Origin: Planctomycetes bacterium syqfu
Lineage (GTDB): Bacteria > Planctomycetota > Phycisphaerae > Phycisphaerales > Phycisphaeraceae
Assembly (NCBI GenBank): GCA_020974905.1
Contig: CP087563.1
Location: 3,720,001 to 3,784,000, forward strand
Reading direction: 5' to 3'
DNA: 64,000 nt
Below the pieces are notes generated by a model that searched no databases, was not told the origin of the DNA, and saw only the letters and a program-made list of their open reading frames with translations. The number at the start of each line of letters is the position of its first letter. Within the stretch, counting starts at the first letter, position 1. A program made the translations under genes and the position numbers. This document shows, piece after piece, positions 1 to 7,649 of the stretch.

Positions 1-772
1 ATACCGAATTGCGGTCACGTGTCTGCTCGACAATCTCTCGGCAAGCCGAATGCACGAGGGCATCGTCATCCATCAGTGCTTCGACTTCACCTGCGATAAA
101 TTCGCCACCACGAATGTGTAAGTTGGATGTATCTGCCTTGCGTCGGCCAGCCTTAGTCTTAAGCGGACAGAGGTAGCCTTGAGCAATCAGTTCCCGAACA
201 CCAACTTCATAACACACATGGTTGAGCAAGTGATCTGGCCCACAGATCGTGCCGCTGGTCATGCGGTATGGCGTTGCGGTCAACCCGATCAATCGCACAT
301 TGGGATTAATCGCCTTGGCATCCTGTAAGAACTGCTGATACATGCCCTCGCCATTGGGCGGCAGCATGTGCGCTTCGTCGATCAGGATCAGATCAAACGA
401 ATCCAGTTCTGCTGCCTTACGATACACCGACTGAATGCCGGCCACGATGATGGCATGATCGGTGTCCCGGCTTTTCAACCCCGCTGAGTAGCATCCGATC
501 TGATGCCATAAGTCAGGGGCCATGGCATGCAGCTTGTCCACGGCCTGTTCAATCAATTCCTTGACATGAGCCAGGATCAAAACGCGACCATCCCACTGTG
601 TGACCGCATCACGGCAGATCGTTGCCATCAGGGGCGTCTTGCCCCCAGCTGTCGGAATGACAACACAAGGATTGTCATCCCGACAGCGCAGATGCTCATA
701 CACAGCATTGACCGCTTCGGCCTGATACGGGCGAAGTTGAATCACAGGTTGTTGTTCACAAGCCTGTATCAA
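1..772 (-). CDS. SF2 DEAD/DEAH-box helicase, 3' part cut by window edge
   Basis: Leftward reading frame that starts near 772 (TTG overlapping the upstream stop) or at a GTG near 745 and runs off the left edge. Seen: a Q-motif-like start (IQLRPYQ), Walker A as PTAGGKT, a DEAH box in LILIDEAHMLPP and motif III as LTATPYRMTSG. These are the ordered motifs of superfamily 2 helicases of the Rad25/type III restriction type. It is the last visible gene of a leftward recombination cluster, so a role in replication or recombination of the integrated element is likely. The C-terminal helicase lobe is not in the window. Confidence 0.85.
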   Translation of the reverse strand, partial: MIQACEQQPVIQLRPYQAEAVNAVYEHLRCRDDNPCVVIPTAGGKTPLMATICRDAVTQWDGRVLILAHVKELIEQAVDKLHAMAPDLWHQIGCYSAGLKSRDTDHAIIVAGIQSVYRKAAELDSFDLILIDEAHMLPPNGEGMYQQFLQDAKAINPNVRLIGLTATPYRMTSGTICGPDHLLNHVCYEVGVRELIAQGYLCPLKTKAGRRKADTSNLHIRGGEFIAGEVEALMDDDALVHSACREIVEQTRDRNSV

Positions 773-1602
773 TCGATCACCTCCTCGGGCAACGGGAACT
801 GCTCGACGGAAGCTGGGTAAATGCGGCTGGGATTTTCACCCTTGAGCCAGGCAGCCAGTACGCGCTCGACCTTGCCATAGCGTTGTGCACGTTGGCAATA
901 CGATGTGCCACGACTGGTGATCAGGTATTGCCGCAGTTGAACGATGACGCTTTCATGGTTTGATGTCACAATGCCGGTGGCCAGCTTGCGACAAAAATCT
1001 CTGAGCATGGCATGGTCCACCGAATAGGTTGCCCGCGCAATGACTGAGCGTGTGGTGGCAGTGCACAAGCCCCGAGCAAATGCAACGACAGGCAAATGCT
1101 CCATGGCAAATTCAATCGCGTCATGATGAATACGCAACAGTTCAGAAGTTTCAGATGGAGACAGACTCGGCGGATTGCCAAAACCACCGAGCATGCTGCG
1201 GAGAATGGCCATGTGGTGATTGTTCACATCGCCGTTTTCACCTGCGATATTAAGAATGTCTGCCATCGAGCGGGTCTTGCCACAATCGATGGCCATCATC
1301 ACTTCCGAGTCCACATTGCGCCAGACATACATTTCCACGGTCACGCCGGACATGGTGATCGCCCACAGACGATGCTGGCCATCAAGCAAGGTGCCATTGG
1401 GATCAAAGGCAATACCCACATGAGTCAGTCGCCACTTGCCATCGGTCATGTCACGTGCCAGGCGATGGACATGTTTCTCGGATACTTTGCGATTGTTGGT
1501 GTTGGTGGTTTCGAGCCAGCGCAGTGCCATATCAGGTGTCACGTTGATGCGCTCGACGGTGGGAACGTTCTTTGTTGTTTGGGGTTGTTGAGTTGTGATC
1601 AT
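769..1602 (-). CDS. ParB/sulfiredoxin-like nuclease-fold protein, phage type
   Basis: A 277-residue protein. The segment LLDGQHRLWA (about residues 72-81) is the DGxHR-type signature of ParB-like folds, and the line before it (HVHRLARDMTDGKW) matches phage ParB-like proteins. No DNA-binding HTH is obvious. The start codon overlaps the stop of the neighbouring ParB-like gene (ATGA), so the two are probably translationally coupled. There is no parA nearby, which argues against plasmid-style partitioning. A role in phage DNA metabolism or regulation is an inference; the exact function is unknown. Confidence 0.7.
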   Translation of the reverse strand: MITTQQPQTTKNVPTVERINVTPDMALRWLETTNTNNRKVSEKHVHRLARDMTDGKWRLTHVGIAFDPNGTLLDGQHRLWAITMSGVTVEMYVWRNVDSEVMMAIDCGKTRSMADILNIAGENGDVNNHHMAILRSMLGGFGNPPSLSPSETSELLRIHHDAIEFAMEHLPVVAFARGLCTATTRSVIARATYSVDHAMLRDFCRKLATGIVTSNHESVIVQLRQYLITSRGTSYCQRAQRYGKVERVLAAWLKGENPSRIYPASVEQFPLPEEVID

Positions 1603-2333
1603 GCAGCGCCTTCTTTCTGTTCCTGGAGATATTGGTTTAAGGATGCGAGTAGTTGATGGGCATAATCCGCACCCATGGCCGAGACGATCGCGCGTGCACC
1701 ATAGGTTGGATCATGCGGGAGATTGAGATTGGTTTGAGCTAATGCGGGGCGTGATTGACGAATCGGATGATGTGCGTTGGAACTACGGGCACGGGGTTTG
1801 CGGTTGATATTGCCCGTTTTCATTCGAGCGACTGTGCCATGCTTTGTCTTGTAATTACGAGACTGAGGAGTTGATTTCTCACTGATACAATGTATCAGTG
1901 AGGTTCGGTGCCGGGTGACTGTTGGTTGTGACACTTGACACTGCTTTGCGATTTCTCGATCCGAATATTGAGACCATTCTTCATCTTCCAACATTGTCAG
2001 CACAGCCTTGAGTTTGTCGGCATTGGTTCGACGTAACCCATGTTTGGCATTAGCACCCACGGAATACAAGATCGCATCACGTTGCGTGCCCTGACGGATG
2101 TCGGCAAAGACATATTCGCAATCGATCTTTTTGTTGGCCCAATAGCGATGAAAGCCGTCAGCCAGCCAATAATTCACGCCGTCAAAAAAGACCGTCACTG
2201 GCGGCAAATTAAAACCCGAACCGTAGAGTTCGGCATAGTCGGTCACCACTTGCTCATCGATGGCCACGCGCGGTTGCGTGCCACCATCAATGCGAATCTG
2301 TTCGAGTTTGAGTGTTGGGGTTTCAGTTGTCAT
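1599..2333 (-). CDS. ParB-like protein with helix-turn-helix
   Basis: I chose the ATG at 2333 (protein begins MTTETPTLKL, 244 residues). A longer frame upstream lies inside the resolvase gene. Residues about 57-65 read LADGFHRYWA, the DG-x-HR ParB nuclease-fold signature. Residues about 118-138 (SDREIAKQCQVSQPTVTRHR) form a typical HTH. The C-terminal third is basic and low in complexity, then ends in a short helical region. It is the partner of the ParB-like gene just downstream, with overlapping stop and start. Likely a DNA-binding protein of the integrated element. Confidence 0.7.
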   Translation of the reverse strand: MTTETPTLKLEQIRIDGGTQPRVAIDEQVVTDYAELYGSGFNLPPVTVFFDGVNYWLADGFHRYWANKKIDCEYVFADIRQGTQRDAILYSVGANAKHGLRRTNADKLKAVLTMLEDEEWSQYSDREIAKQCQVSQPTVTRHRTSLIHCISEKSTPQSRNYKTKHGTVARMKTGNINRKPRARSSNAHHPIRQSRPALAQTNLNLPHDPTYGARAIVSAMGADYAHQLLASLNQYLQEQKEGAA

Positions 2334-2736
2334 TGAGATATTCACTTTCAAGGCTGGACATCGGACCACCGCATAACGGGCAACGATGAAGTGGGTACTC
2401 ATGGATTCGCACAACGAGTTGGCCACCGGGGATGGGCAATTTGCGTTGCGAAATGAGTAAATCTATCTGCGAATCATCACAGTAAATTCCAGCATGTTGC
2501 ATCGAGTCCAAAGCTGCTTTCTGGATGTTGTCCAGATCGCGCCGACGATGATCCGGTGGGAAGGCGTCCATCGCCAGGGCAAGGCGACCGTCCCTTGGAG
2601 GTTGGCCGCCCATGCCTTGGCACTGTGTCATCACTTGCTGGCGATACGCGCGACCGCCACGACTGATGAGTGTTCGCCCTTTAAAGTGTCGCCAGTAGTG
2701 ATTGACCGATGGTGGGTAAGGTAAGACTAATTCCAT
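2323..2736 (-). CDS. RusA-family Holliday junction resolvase
   Basis: A 137-residue protein. The N-terminal PPSVNHYWR segment and the acidic block RRDLDNIQKAALDSM (D67, D69) followed by CDDSQID (D87, D88) are the recognisable RusA motifs; the family cuts four-way DNA junctions with Mg2+ held by such aspartates. The usual RusA length is about 120 residues; here an extra tail carries one CPLCGG knuckle, which could be half of a zinc site. A strong ribosome binding site (AAGGGGGGG) precedes the ATG. It belongs to the same leftward cluster as the exonuclease and ATPase. Confidence 0.85.
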   Translation of the reverse strand: MELVLPYPPSVNHYWRHFKGRTLISRGGRAYRQQVMTQCQGMGGQPPRDGRLALAMDAFPPDHRRRDLDNIQKAALDSMQHAGIYCDDSQIDLLISQRKLPIPGGQLVVRIHEYPLHRCPLCGGPMSSLESEYLNDN

Positions 2737-2747
2737 GCGCCCCCCCC

Positions 2748-3230
2748 TTAGCGTTTCCAGGGCGGCGTGCTGCCCGAAGTCTGCTGTGATTGGGTATTGG
2801 TTGTGTCGCTTGAACTGTTGTTGACATTGCCTGTCTGTTTGGGCGCGTAACCTCGAATTTCATTCGAAAGCTCATCGGAATCCGAACGTTTTTTGAGTTT
2901 GACGCTGATCACCAGTGGTAAGTTGTGCAGGTCGACACTGTCATTGGGCTTCATGACATTGACTGCGCGACAGATGGCTGACAGATCACCCTGTGCGATT
3001 TTCACGGCAGTGGCGTTGGGGTTTTCCAGGTTCAAACGTGACCAGAGTTGCCTGCCTTTGTAGTCGCCTTCAAGAATACTGAAGGTGAGTTCAAGGTAGC
3101 TGCCGTTCCCAGATTTTGTCTGCTTCGTTTCCGATGCGGTAATCGCGGCCAGGTATTTACCAGCCGGGATCGGCTCAAATGAACTGTTGGGTTCGACATC
3201 GTTTGCGTTAAAGCCATTGAGATTAGCCAT
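2748..3230 (-). CDS. DUF669 phage protein, possible ssDNA-binding protein
   Basis: A 160-residue protein whose body (FEPIPAGKYLAAITASETKQTKSGNGSYL..., then EGDYKGRQLW and NP at about 70) matches the DUF669 phage family. The C-terminal 35 residues are Ser/Thr/Gln/Asn-rich and disordered, ending in PPWKR. In layout this recalls single-stranded DNA-binding proteins, a globular core followed by a flexible tail. DUF669 genes usually sit between a RecA/Sak4-like ATPase and a nuclease in phages, as here. The ssDNA-binding role is inferred from context and layout, not shown. Confidence 0.7.
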   Translation of the reverse strand: MANLNGFNANDVEPNSSFEPIPAGKYLAAITASETKQTKSGNGSYLELTFSILEGDYKGRQLWSRLNLENPNATAVKIAQGDLSAICRAVNVMKPNDSVDLHNLPLVISVKLKKRSDSDELSNEIRGYAPKQTGNVNNSSSDTTNTQSQQTSGSTPPWKR

Positions 3231-3290
3231 AGAGATATTGCTCCATTAGTTGGGAAATGGTTATTGACAAAAAATGCTTGTTTTTAAGGG

Positions 3291-4094
3291 TTAATGCTTG
3301 AGTTTGAGGTTGGTTGTTTGATTGGATGTGGGCGTGTCGGTCTGTGTCATGGCTTCCATCAAGGCGTACCAGGACAGCGGTAATTCTGTCGGTAAGCCGT
3401 ATCGGTTCTTGGCCACACAGGCTGGGCTGCCTACGCAACGCATGACGCGCTCGCCGCCATCCTTCCCCAAGCCGGAGGCCAAGGTACGGTTGCGATTGAA
3501 ACCGGCATCCTCCGTCTTGGTGATGATCTTGCGCGTGGCAAACAGCACCGCATCGGCCCACTCGGTGATCACCGCATTGGCATGCTTGTGCAGTCGCGGG
3601 GAAAAACGGTCATACGCACCGACTTCCGGATCGGAGAAGGTTTCAACTTTGGAGTGGGCGAGCAGAATGATGCACATGCTGCGCTTGTTGCGCAAGGTGT
3701 CCAGGCCAGAGAGTAGCATGCGCCACAGTGTCAACGCATGCGTGTAGCCCCGCGCATAACCACCGTCGACCTTTTCGATACTGTTGACGCCATAGTCCTT
3801 GCACAGCCGATCCCAGATCAAGCGTTCGAGCCAGTCCAAAGAATCGATCACGACGCTTTGATATTCGTGTTCATCTTTGATCAACGAGTCGATGGCATTG
3901 ATGACATCGTCAAACGTGGTGGCCAGCGGGAAACTCGCACAATCGATTTGGTCCAGACCATCTTCGGTTTGAATGAAAATGGGCTGTGGAGCCTGCGATG
4001 CCGTGTTGGATTTGCCGATGCCTTCGGTGCCGTAGAGCACGATGCGAGGTGGGGATTGACGTTTGCCGGTATGAATCTGTTGCAGTAGGGACAT
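3291..4094 (-). CDS. RecA-like phage ATPase (Sak4-type NTPase)
   Basis: The start was set at the ATG at 4094 (MSLLQQIH...), which follows a CAGGA box; the frame upstream of it has no such signal. The protein is 267 residues. Walker A is YGTEGIGKS (residues 21-29) and a Walker B-like strand is SVVIDSLDWLE near residue 90. A later CIILLAHSKVETF segment matches the sensor region of phage AAA/RecA-like ATPases. Genes of this type replace RecA/Rad52-like annealing functions in many phages (Sak4 group). It is flanked by the exonuclease and the DUF669 protein. Confidence 0.8.
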   Translation of the reverse strand: MSLLQQIHTGKRQSPPRIVLYGTEGIGKSNTASQAPQPIFIQTEDGLDQIDCASFPLATTFDDVINAIDSLIKDEHEYQSVVIDSLDWLERLIWDRLCKDYGVNSIEKVDGGYARGYTHALTLWRMLLSGLDTLRNKRSMCIILLAHSKVETFSDPEVGAYDRFSPRLHKHANAVITEWADAVLFATRKIITKTEDAGFNRNRTLASGLGKDGGERVMRCVGSPACVAKNRYGLPTELPLSWYALMEAMTQTDTPTSNQTTNLKLKH

Positions 4095-4208
4095 GAATAA
4101 AAATCCTGTATATGATGAGTGTGACCAATACAAACAGTCGCCTGCTCCGAACTCCCCGCCCCTGTACACTCCAAGGGGCGGGGAGAGGCGACAACTTCCG
4201 TGGGCGGG

Positions 4209-5030
4209 TTAGGCAGCACTGAGTAGACGGATGTCTTCGTAGCCGGTGGGCCAGTGATCGAGTACCTGGCAGGTTTTTAACCGTTGAATCGCTGCTTCGT
4301 TCTCGTTGGCAGCGTCGTCCAATGAATCTTCACTGACACGCCAGACACCGCAGCGATAAGGTTCCTTCTTCTCCACTGCCACGATGTAAACCGGTACCAG
4401 TTCACCGATCTGTTCGCACAACACCGATTGATAAAAGGCAAGCTGATTGATGTAGCGATACTTGCGGGCATCCCACTCAAACGTCGACAGGTCCTTACAC
4501 GTTTTTAAATCCACAATGCCACGGTGCGGATGTAGCCAGTCGATGCGAATTTGACAATCGATATCCCAACGATTCACACGTACCACGCCTTCAGCACGCC
4601 CATAGAGCAGCAGGTCAATGGCCTGACTGTTCATACTCACGCCGCTTGCCATGTTCTCAATCAGTTCCATGTCGTCGTAATGGACACCGGGTTTACCTTG
4701 TGTCTTCTCCCATCCCCGGAAGGCTTGGGTTTCTTTGCCGAAGGGCTTCTTGGTCTTGGGGTTGATTGGACCACCCAATGCGAATTGTGACTCGTAAACA
4801 TCTCGTCCCTCCAGAATGCGGCAATGCGTCGCACGACCCACCAGATACGCATCACTCTCGCATGTTTGCATCAAGCCCAATCGCTTTTTGCGGTACAGCC
4901 AGGGGCAATTCATGAAGTCAATGAGTTGATGGCTCGATAGGTTCTGCTTGGCCTTGGCATGATAAACATCTGCGGCCTCCATAATTAAATCATTCAAGTC
5001 GATGTCAACTTCCTCAAACACCTGCGACAT
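4209..5030 (-). CDS. PD-(D/E)xK exonuclease, RecE/Exo VIII-like
   Basis: The ATG at 5030 follows a clean AAGGAGA site, so a longer frame to 5219 was rejected. The protein is 273 residues. The N-terminus has SSHQLIDFMNCPWLYRKK and GRATHCRILEG, typical of RecB/RecE-type nuclease proteins. The catalytic core is IRIDW (D164) followed by GIVDLKT (D174-x-K176), the PD-(D/E)xK pattern, and a later QLAFYQ matches the QxxxY motif. It would resect double-stranded DNA ends for strand annealing together with the neighbouring ATPase and DUF669 protein. First gene of the leftward operon. Confidence 0.85.
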   Translation of the reverse strand: MSQVFEEVDIDLNDLIMEAADVYHAKAKQNLSSHQLIDFMNCPWLYRKKRLGLMQTCESDAYLVGRATHCRILEGRDVYESQFALGGPINPKTKKPFGKETQAFRGWEKTQGKPGVHYDDMELIENMASGVSMNSQAIDLLLYGRAEGVVRVNRWDIDCQIRIDWLHPHRGIVDLKTCKDLSTFEWDARKYRYINQLAFYQSVLCEQIGELVPVYIVAVEKKEPYRCGVWRVSEDSLDDAANENEAAIQRLKTCQVLDHWPTGYEDIRLLSAA

Positions 5031-5131
5031 ATGGGTCTCCTTGTCCGCCGAAAAAAAACGTTGCCCCCCTATAAAGTTATTACCCGCCGACAAGCCGAGT
5101 TTGCTGACTTTGGCCAAAAAATCTGTAAATG

Positions 5132-5212
5132 ACATTGCGTGCAACCTTGTGTAGGCCTGCACAATGTTGCACGCAATGTGGATGACGGTGTCACAACCTT
5201 GTACGCAATGTT
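5132..5212. promoter_or_regulatory. Inverted and direct repeats in divergent promoter region
   Basis: The 320 bp between the exonuclease start (5030) and the sigma-like gene (5351) carry a perfect 14-bp inverted repeat: ACATTGCGTGCAAC at 5132-5145 and its complement at 5166-5179. A third related half-site (TTGTACGCAATGT) lies at 5200-5212. This layout is what an operator for a phage-type switch regulator would look like. No protein for it can be named from this window. Confidence 0.6.
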
Positions 5213-5350
5213 GGCCCAATGTGGGCGCCCATATGGATTACTCGGCACAAGGTTTTAGCTGATAGATATGACGTAGTCGGTTGCTGCAAACTCAAGGTGC
5301 AGGTTCGGGAACGACTCGAACAAACGTTTTGATTTTGCGAAAGGCAACAC

Positions 5351-5863
5351 ATGGCTCATCGATTAACGCCGCAGTACCAAGGCGTGATTGAAAAATGGAA
5401 AGTGAATCTGATCATCAACCGTGCCCGCATGGCTGGATATCGATCTCACGAATTGGAAGATATCCTGCAGGACCTCGTAATGGTGCTATTGGATTACACG
5501 TATGATCCCAATCATCACACGGGCGCAGAAGAACGCACGGTCATCACCACCGTCATCGATTATCAACTCACCAAGCGCAAGCGAGCAGAAAAACGCTATG
5601 CCGGGCGCATTGAACGCTACGCACCACAGGTCAGTCAATTCAGCACTGAGGAAGTGACCGACTGCCTCTCAACGGAACTGGCCGGTATCTGGAATCAGTT
5701 GTCTGCGTGCGAACGCCATGTCTGCCTGGAACTGGCCAAGGGTTACACCCGCGCCAGCATTGCCAGGAATATGGGATGTGGTTGGCACACCGTCAATCAA
5801 ATCGTTGCAGACCTTCGCAGTAAATTCACCGCATGGGATTTGGACTGCGAGGTGTTGGCATGA
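5351..5863 (+). CDS. Sigma-70-like (ECF-type) factor of the integrated element
   Basis: A 170-residue protein. The N-terminal half (HELEDILQDLVMVLLDYTYDP) resembles sigma region 2, and the C-terminal half (LSACERHVCLELAKGYTRASIARNMGCGWHTVNQIVADLR) is a clear region 4-like HTH. The segment joining them is rich in Lys/Arg. It stands first in a rightward cluster and its stop overlaps the start of the next gene. It may direct transcription of element genes, or may only be a sigma-like DNA-binding protein. The call rests on motif layout. Confidence 0.6.
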   Translation: MAHRLTPQYQGVIEKWKVNLIINRARMAGYRSHELEDILQDLVMVLLDYTYDPNHHTGAEERTVITTVIDYQLTKRKRAEKRYAGRIERYAPQVSQFSTEEVTDCLSTELAGIWNQLSACERHVCLELAKGYTRASIARNMGCGWHTVNQIVADLRSKFTAWDLDCEVLA

Positions 5864-6084
5864 TCAAAGATGTTCCCGTTCAACGCTTGCTGCTCAAGCC
5901 CAATGAAGCTGCCGAGATGTTGGCCATCTCACCACGTCTGCTTTGGTCGATCACCGACAGTGGTGCGTTGCCATGCCTGCGCATCGGGCGTCTGGTGCGC
6001 TACGATCCGGCCGATCTCAAAGCATGGATCAACGCACAAAAACAATCTGAGAATATTCTGCCAGACATGCAAAAAACCACTTGA
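5860..6084 (+). CDS. Excisionase-type helix-turn-helix protein
   Basis: The ATG at 5860 overlaps the preceding stop (ATGA), giving a 74-residue protein. The core (LKPNEAAEMLAISPRLLWSITDSGALPCLRIGRLVRYDPADLKAWI) is the MerR-like winged HTH of the excisionase/DNA-binding family. Such small proteins next to an integrase usually act as recombination directionality factors. The integrase starts 73 bp downstream in the same direction. An alternative role is simple repression of the integrase. Confidence 0.8.
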   Translation: MIKDVPVQRLLLKPNEAAEMLAISPRLLWSITDSGALPCLRIGRLVRYDPADLKAWINAQKQSENILPDMQKTT

Positions 6085-6157
6085 TTTAAGGCAAAAAGTG
6101 AGGCTCAGTGTGTCACGACACGAACACTTAACGCCATACCCGATAGGAGTAACAAAC

Positions 6158-7333
6158 ATGGCAAGTATCACCAAACAGGCCAACGGCCGTCGACTCATCC
6201 AATTCACCGATCCCTCCGGCTCGCGCAAATCATTGCGGCTAGGCAAGGTCACCCAACGTGCCGCCGAAGCCACAAAGGTGCGCGTGGAAAATCTGATCAG
6301 CGCAGCAATGACCGGCCACGCACTGGATGACGAAACCGCGCGTTGGGTCGCCAACCTCGACGTCGTCATGGCCGAAAAACTCGCCGCCGTCGGATTGATC
6401 GCACCGCAGGAAAAGTTGAAACTCAAAGCGTTCCTCGATGGCTACACTCAATCACGCAGCGACACCAAGCCCAGCACACAATTGGTCTATGGGCACACCA
6501 AACGCAACCTGATTGAATTCTTCGGTCCCGACAAAGTGTTGCGCGACATCACCGCAGGCGATGCGGACGAATGGCGGTTGTACCTGACCAAGCAAAAGCT
6601 TGCCGAGAACACGATCCGCAGACGCAGCGGCATTGCCAAGCAATTCTTCAACGCAGCAGTTCGAAAAGAACTCATGCAAACCAATCCCTTTGCGGGCTTG
6701 AAATCACAAGTGCAATCCAATCCGGCCAAGATGTATTTTGTGACCAAGCAACAAGCTCAAGCCATTCTCAATGCCTGCCCCGACGCACGCTGGCAATTGA
6801 TCTTTGCATTGAGTCGATTCGGTGGATTGCGATGCCCGTCGGAAACCTTGTCCCTGCGATGGGAAGATGTCGATTGGGATCACAGCAAGATCAAAGTCCG
6901 CAGTCCCAAAACCGAACACCACCCCGGTGGTGAATGGCGCATGATTCCCATGTTCCCTGAGTTGGTGCCCTACCTGCAAGAGGTCTACGAGATGTCGGAA
7001 CCCGATGCCAAATACGTCGTCGCGCGGCATGGCGACACCAAGGACAACCTGCGAACGCACATGTCCCGGATCATCGGCAAAGCAGGCATCAAACCCTGGC
7101 CCAAGCTCTTCCAGAACCTGCGCTCAACGCGAGAGACGGAGTTGGCCGAGACCTACCCGCTCCACGTCGTCTGCGCCTGGATCGGCAACAGCCAACCCGT
7201 GGCCACCAAACACTACCTCCAGGTGACGGATGAGCACTTTGCATCTGCAGCGCGCGAATCTGGCGCGCTGCAGAATGCGATGCAGCACCCCGCCGCAACG
7301 CCTCGCATTGCGCTGCACCGACAATTTGGGTAA
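6158..7333 (+). CDS. Tyrosine recombinase (integrase) at tRNA-Val
   Basis: Start set at the ATG at 6158, after ATAGGAGT; a long in-frame upstream extension overlaps the HTH gene and is not used. The protein is 391 residues. It has an N-terminal AP2-like arm, a SAM-like core-binding domain at about 85-185, and a catalytic domain with R225 (FGGLRCPSE), K251, R325, W341 and Y353 (KHYLQV). Box II reads RSTR where H-x-x-R is usual, so the His position is Arg. It lies 86 bp from tRNA-Val, which suggests the tRNA 3' end is the attachment site. Confidence 0.88.
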   Translation: MASITKQANGRRLIQFTDPSGSRKSLRLGKVTQRAAEATKVRVENLISAAMTGHALDDETARWVANLDVVMAEKLAAVGLIAPQEKLKLKAFLDGYTQSRSDTKPSTQLVYGHTKRNLIEFFGPDKVLRDITAGDADEWRLYLTKQKLAENTIRRRSGIAKQFFNAAVRKELMQTNPFAGLKSQVQSNPAKMYFVTKQQAQAILNACPDARWQLIFALSRFGGLRCPSETLSLRWEDVDWDHSKIKVRSPKTEHHPGGEWRMIPMFPELVPYLQEVYEMSEPDAKYVVARHGDTKDNLRTHMSRIIGKAGIKPWPKLFQNLRSTRETELAETYPLHVVCAWIGNSQPVATKHYLQVTDEHFASAARESGALQNAMQHPAATPRIALHRQFG

Positions 7334-7375
7334 TTTTGAGAAAAGCGTATAACCAACGTCCGTGCGAAGAGATGC

Positions 7376-7413
7376 AAAAAAAAGCGGCTGAGTGCGAGAA
7401 CACTCAGCCGCTT
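7376..7413 (-). terminator. Rho-independent terminator after tRNA-Val
   Basis: A perfect 13-bp stem (7382-7394 with 7401-7413) around a 6-nt loop, followed on the minus strand by eight T. It lies directly downstream of the leftward tRNA-Val. It cannot serve the integrase because there is no T-run in that direction. Confidence 0.85.
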
Positions 7414-7418
7414 GAAAA

Positions 7419-7492
7419 TGGGCCGTACAAGACTTGAACTTGTGACCTCGTCGATGTCAACGACGCGCGCTAGCCAACTGCGCCAACGGCCC
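7419..7492 (-). tRNA. tRNA-Val(GAC)
   Basis: Reads GGGCCGT...ACGGCCC with a perfect 7-bp acceptor stem and discriminator A at 7419. The anticodon stem CGTCG/CGACG encloses loop TTGACAT, giving anticodon GAC (Val). The T arm has GTTCAAGTC-type sequence. The CCA end is not encoded. Its 3' end points at the integrase gene, the usual arrangement for an element integrated at a tRNA. The rest of 7334-7649 holds only the terminator and no gene. Confidence 0.95.
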
Positions 7493-7649
7493 GATTACCG
7501 ATTTCATTCTCCTGACTGTCCGTGAGTTAGCTTGGACAAAGGCGACCAGCTCACACGTCAATCAGGCAGAACATTGTACCCAACTCTTCAAAACCTGCAA
7601 GTCACGGGGTACAAATATTATGACTTTGTCTTTCTTGTGCTAACTCCGA

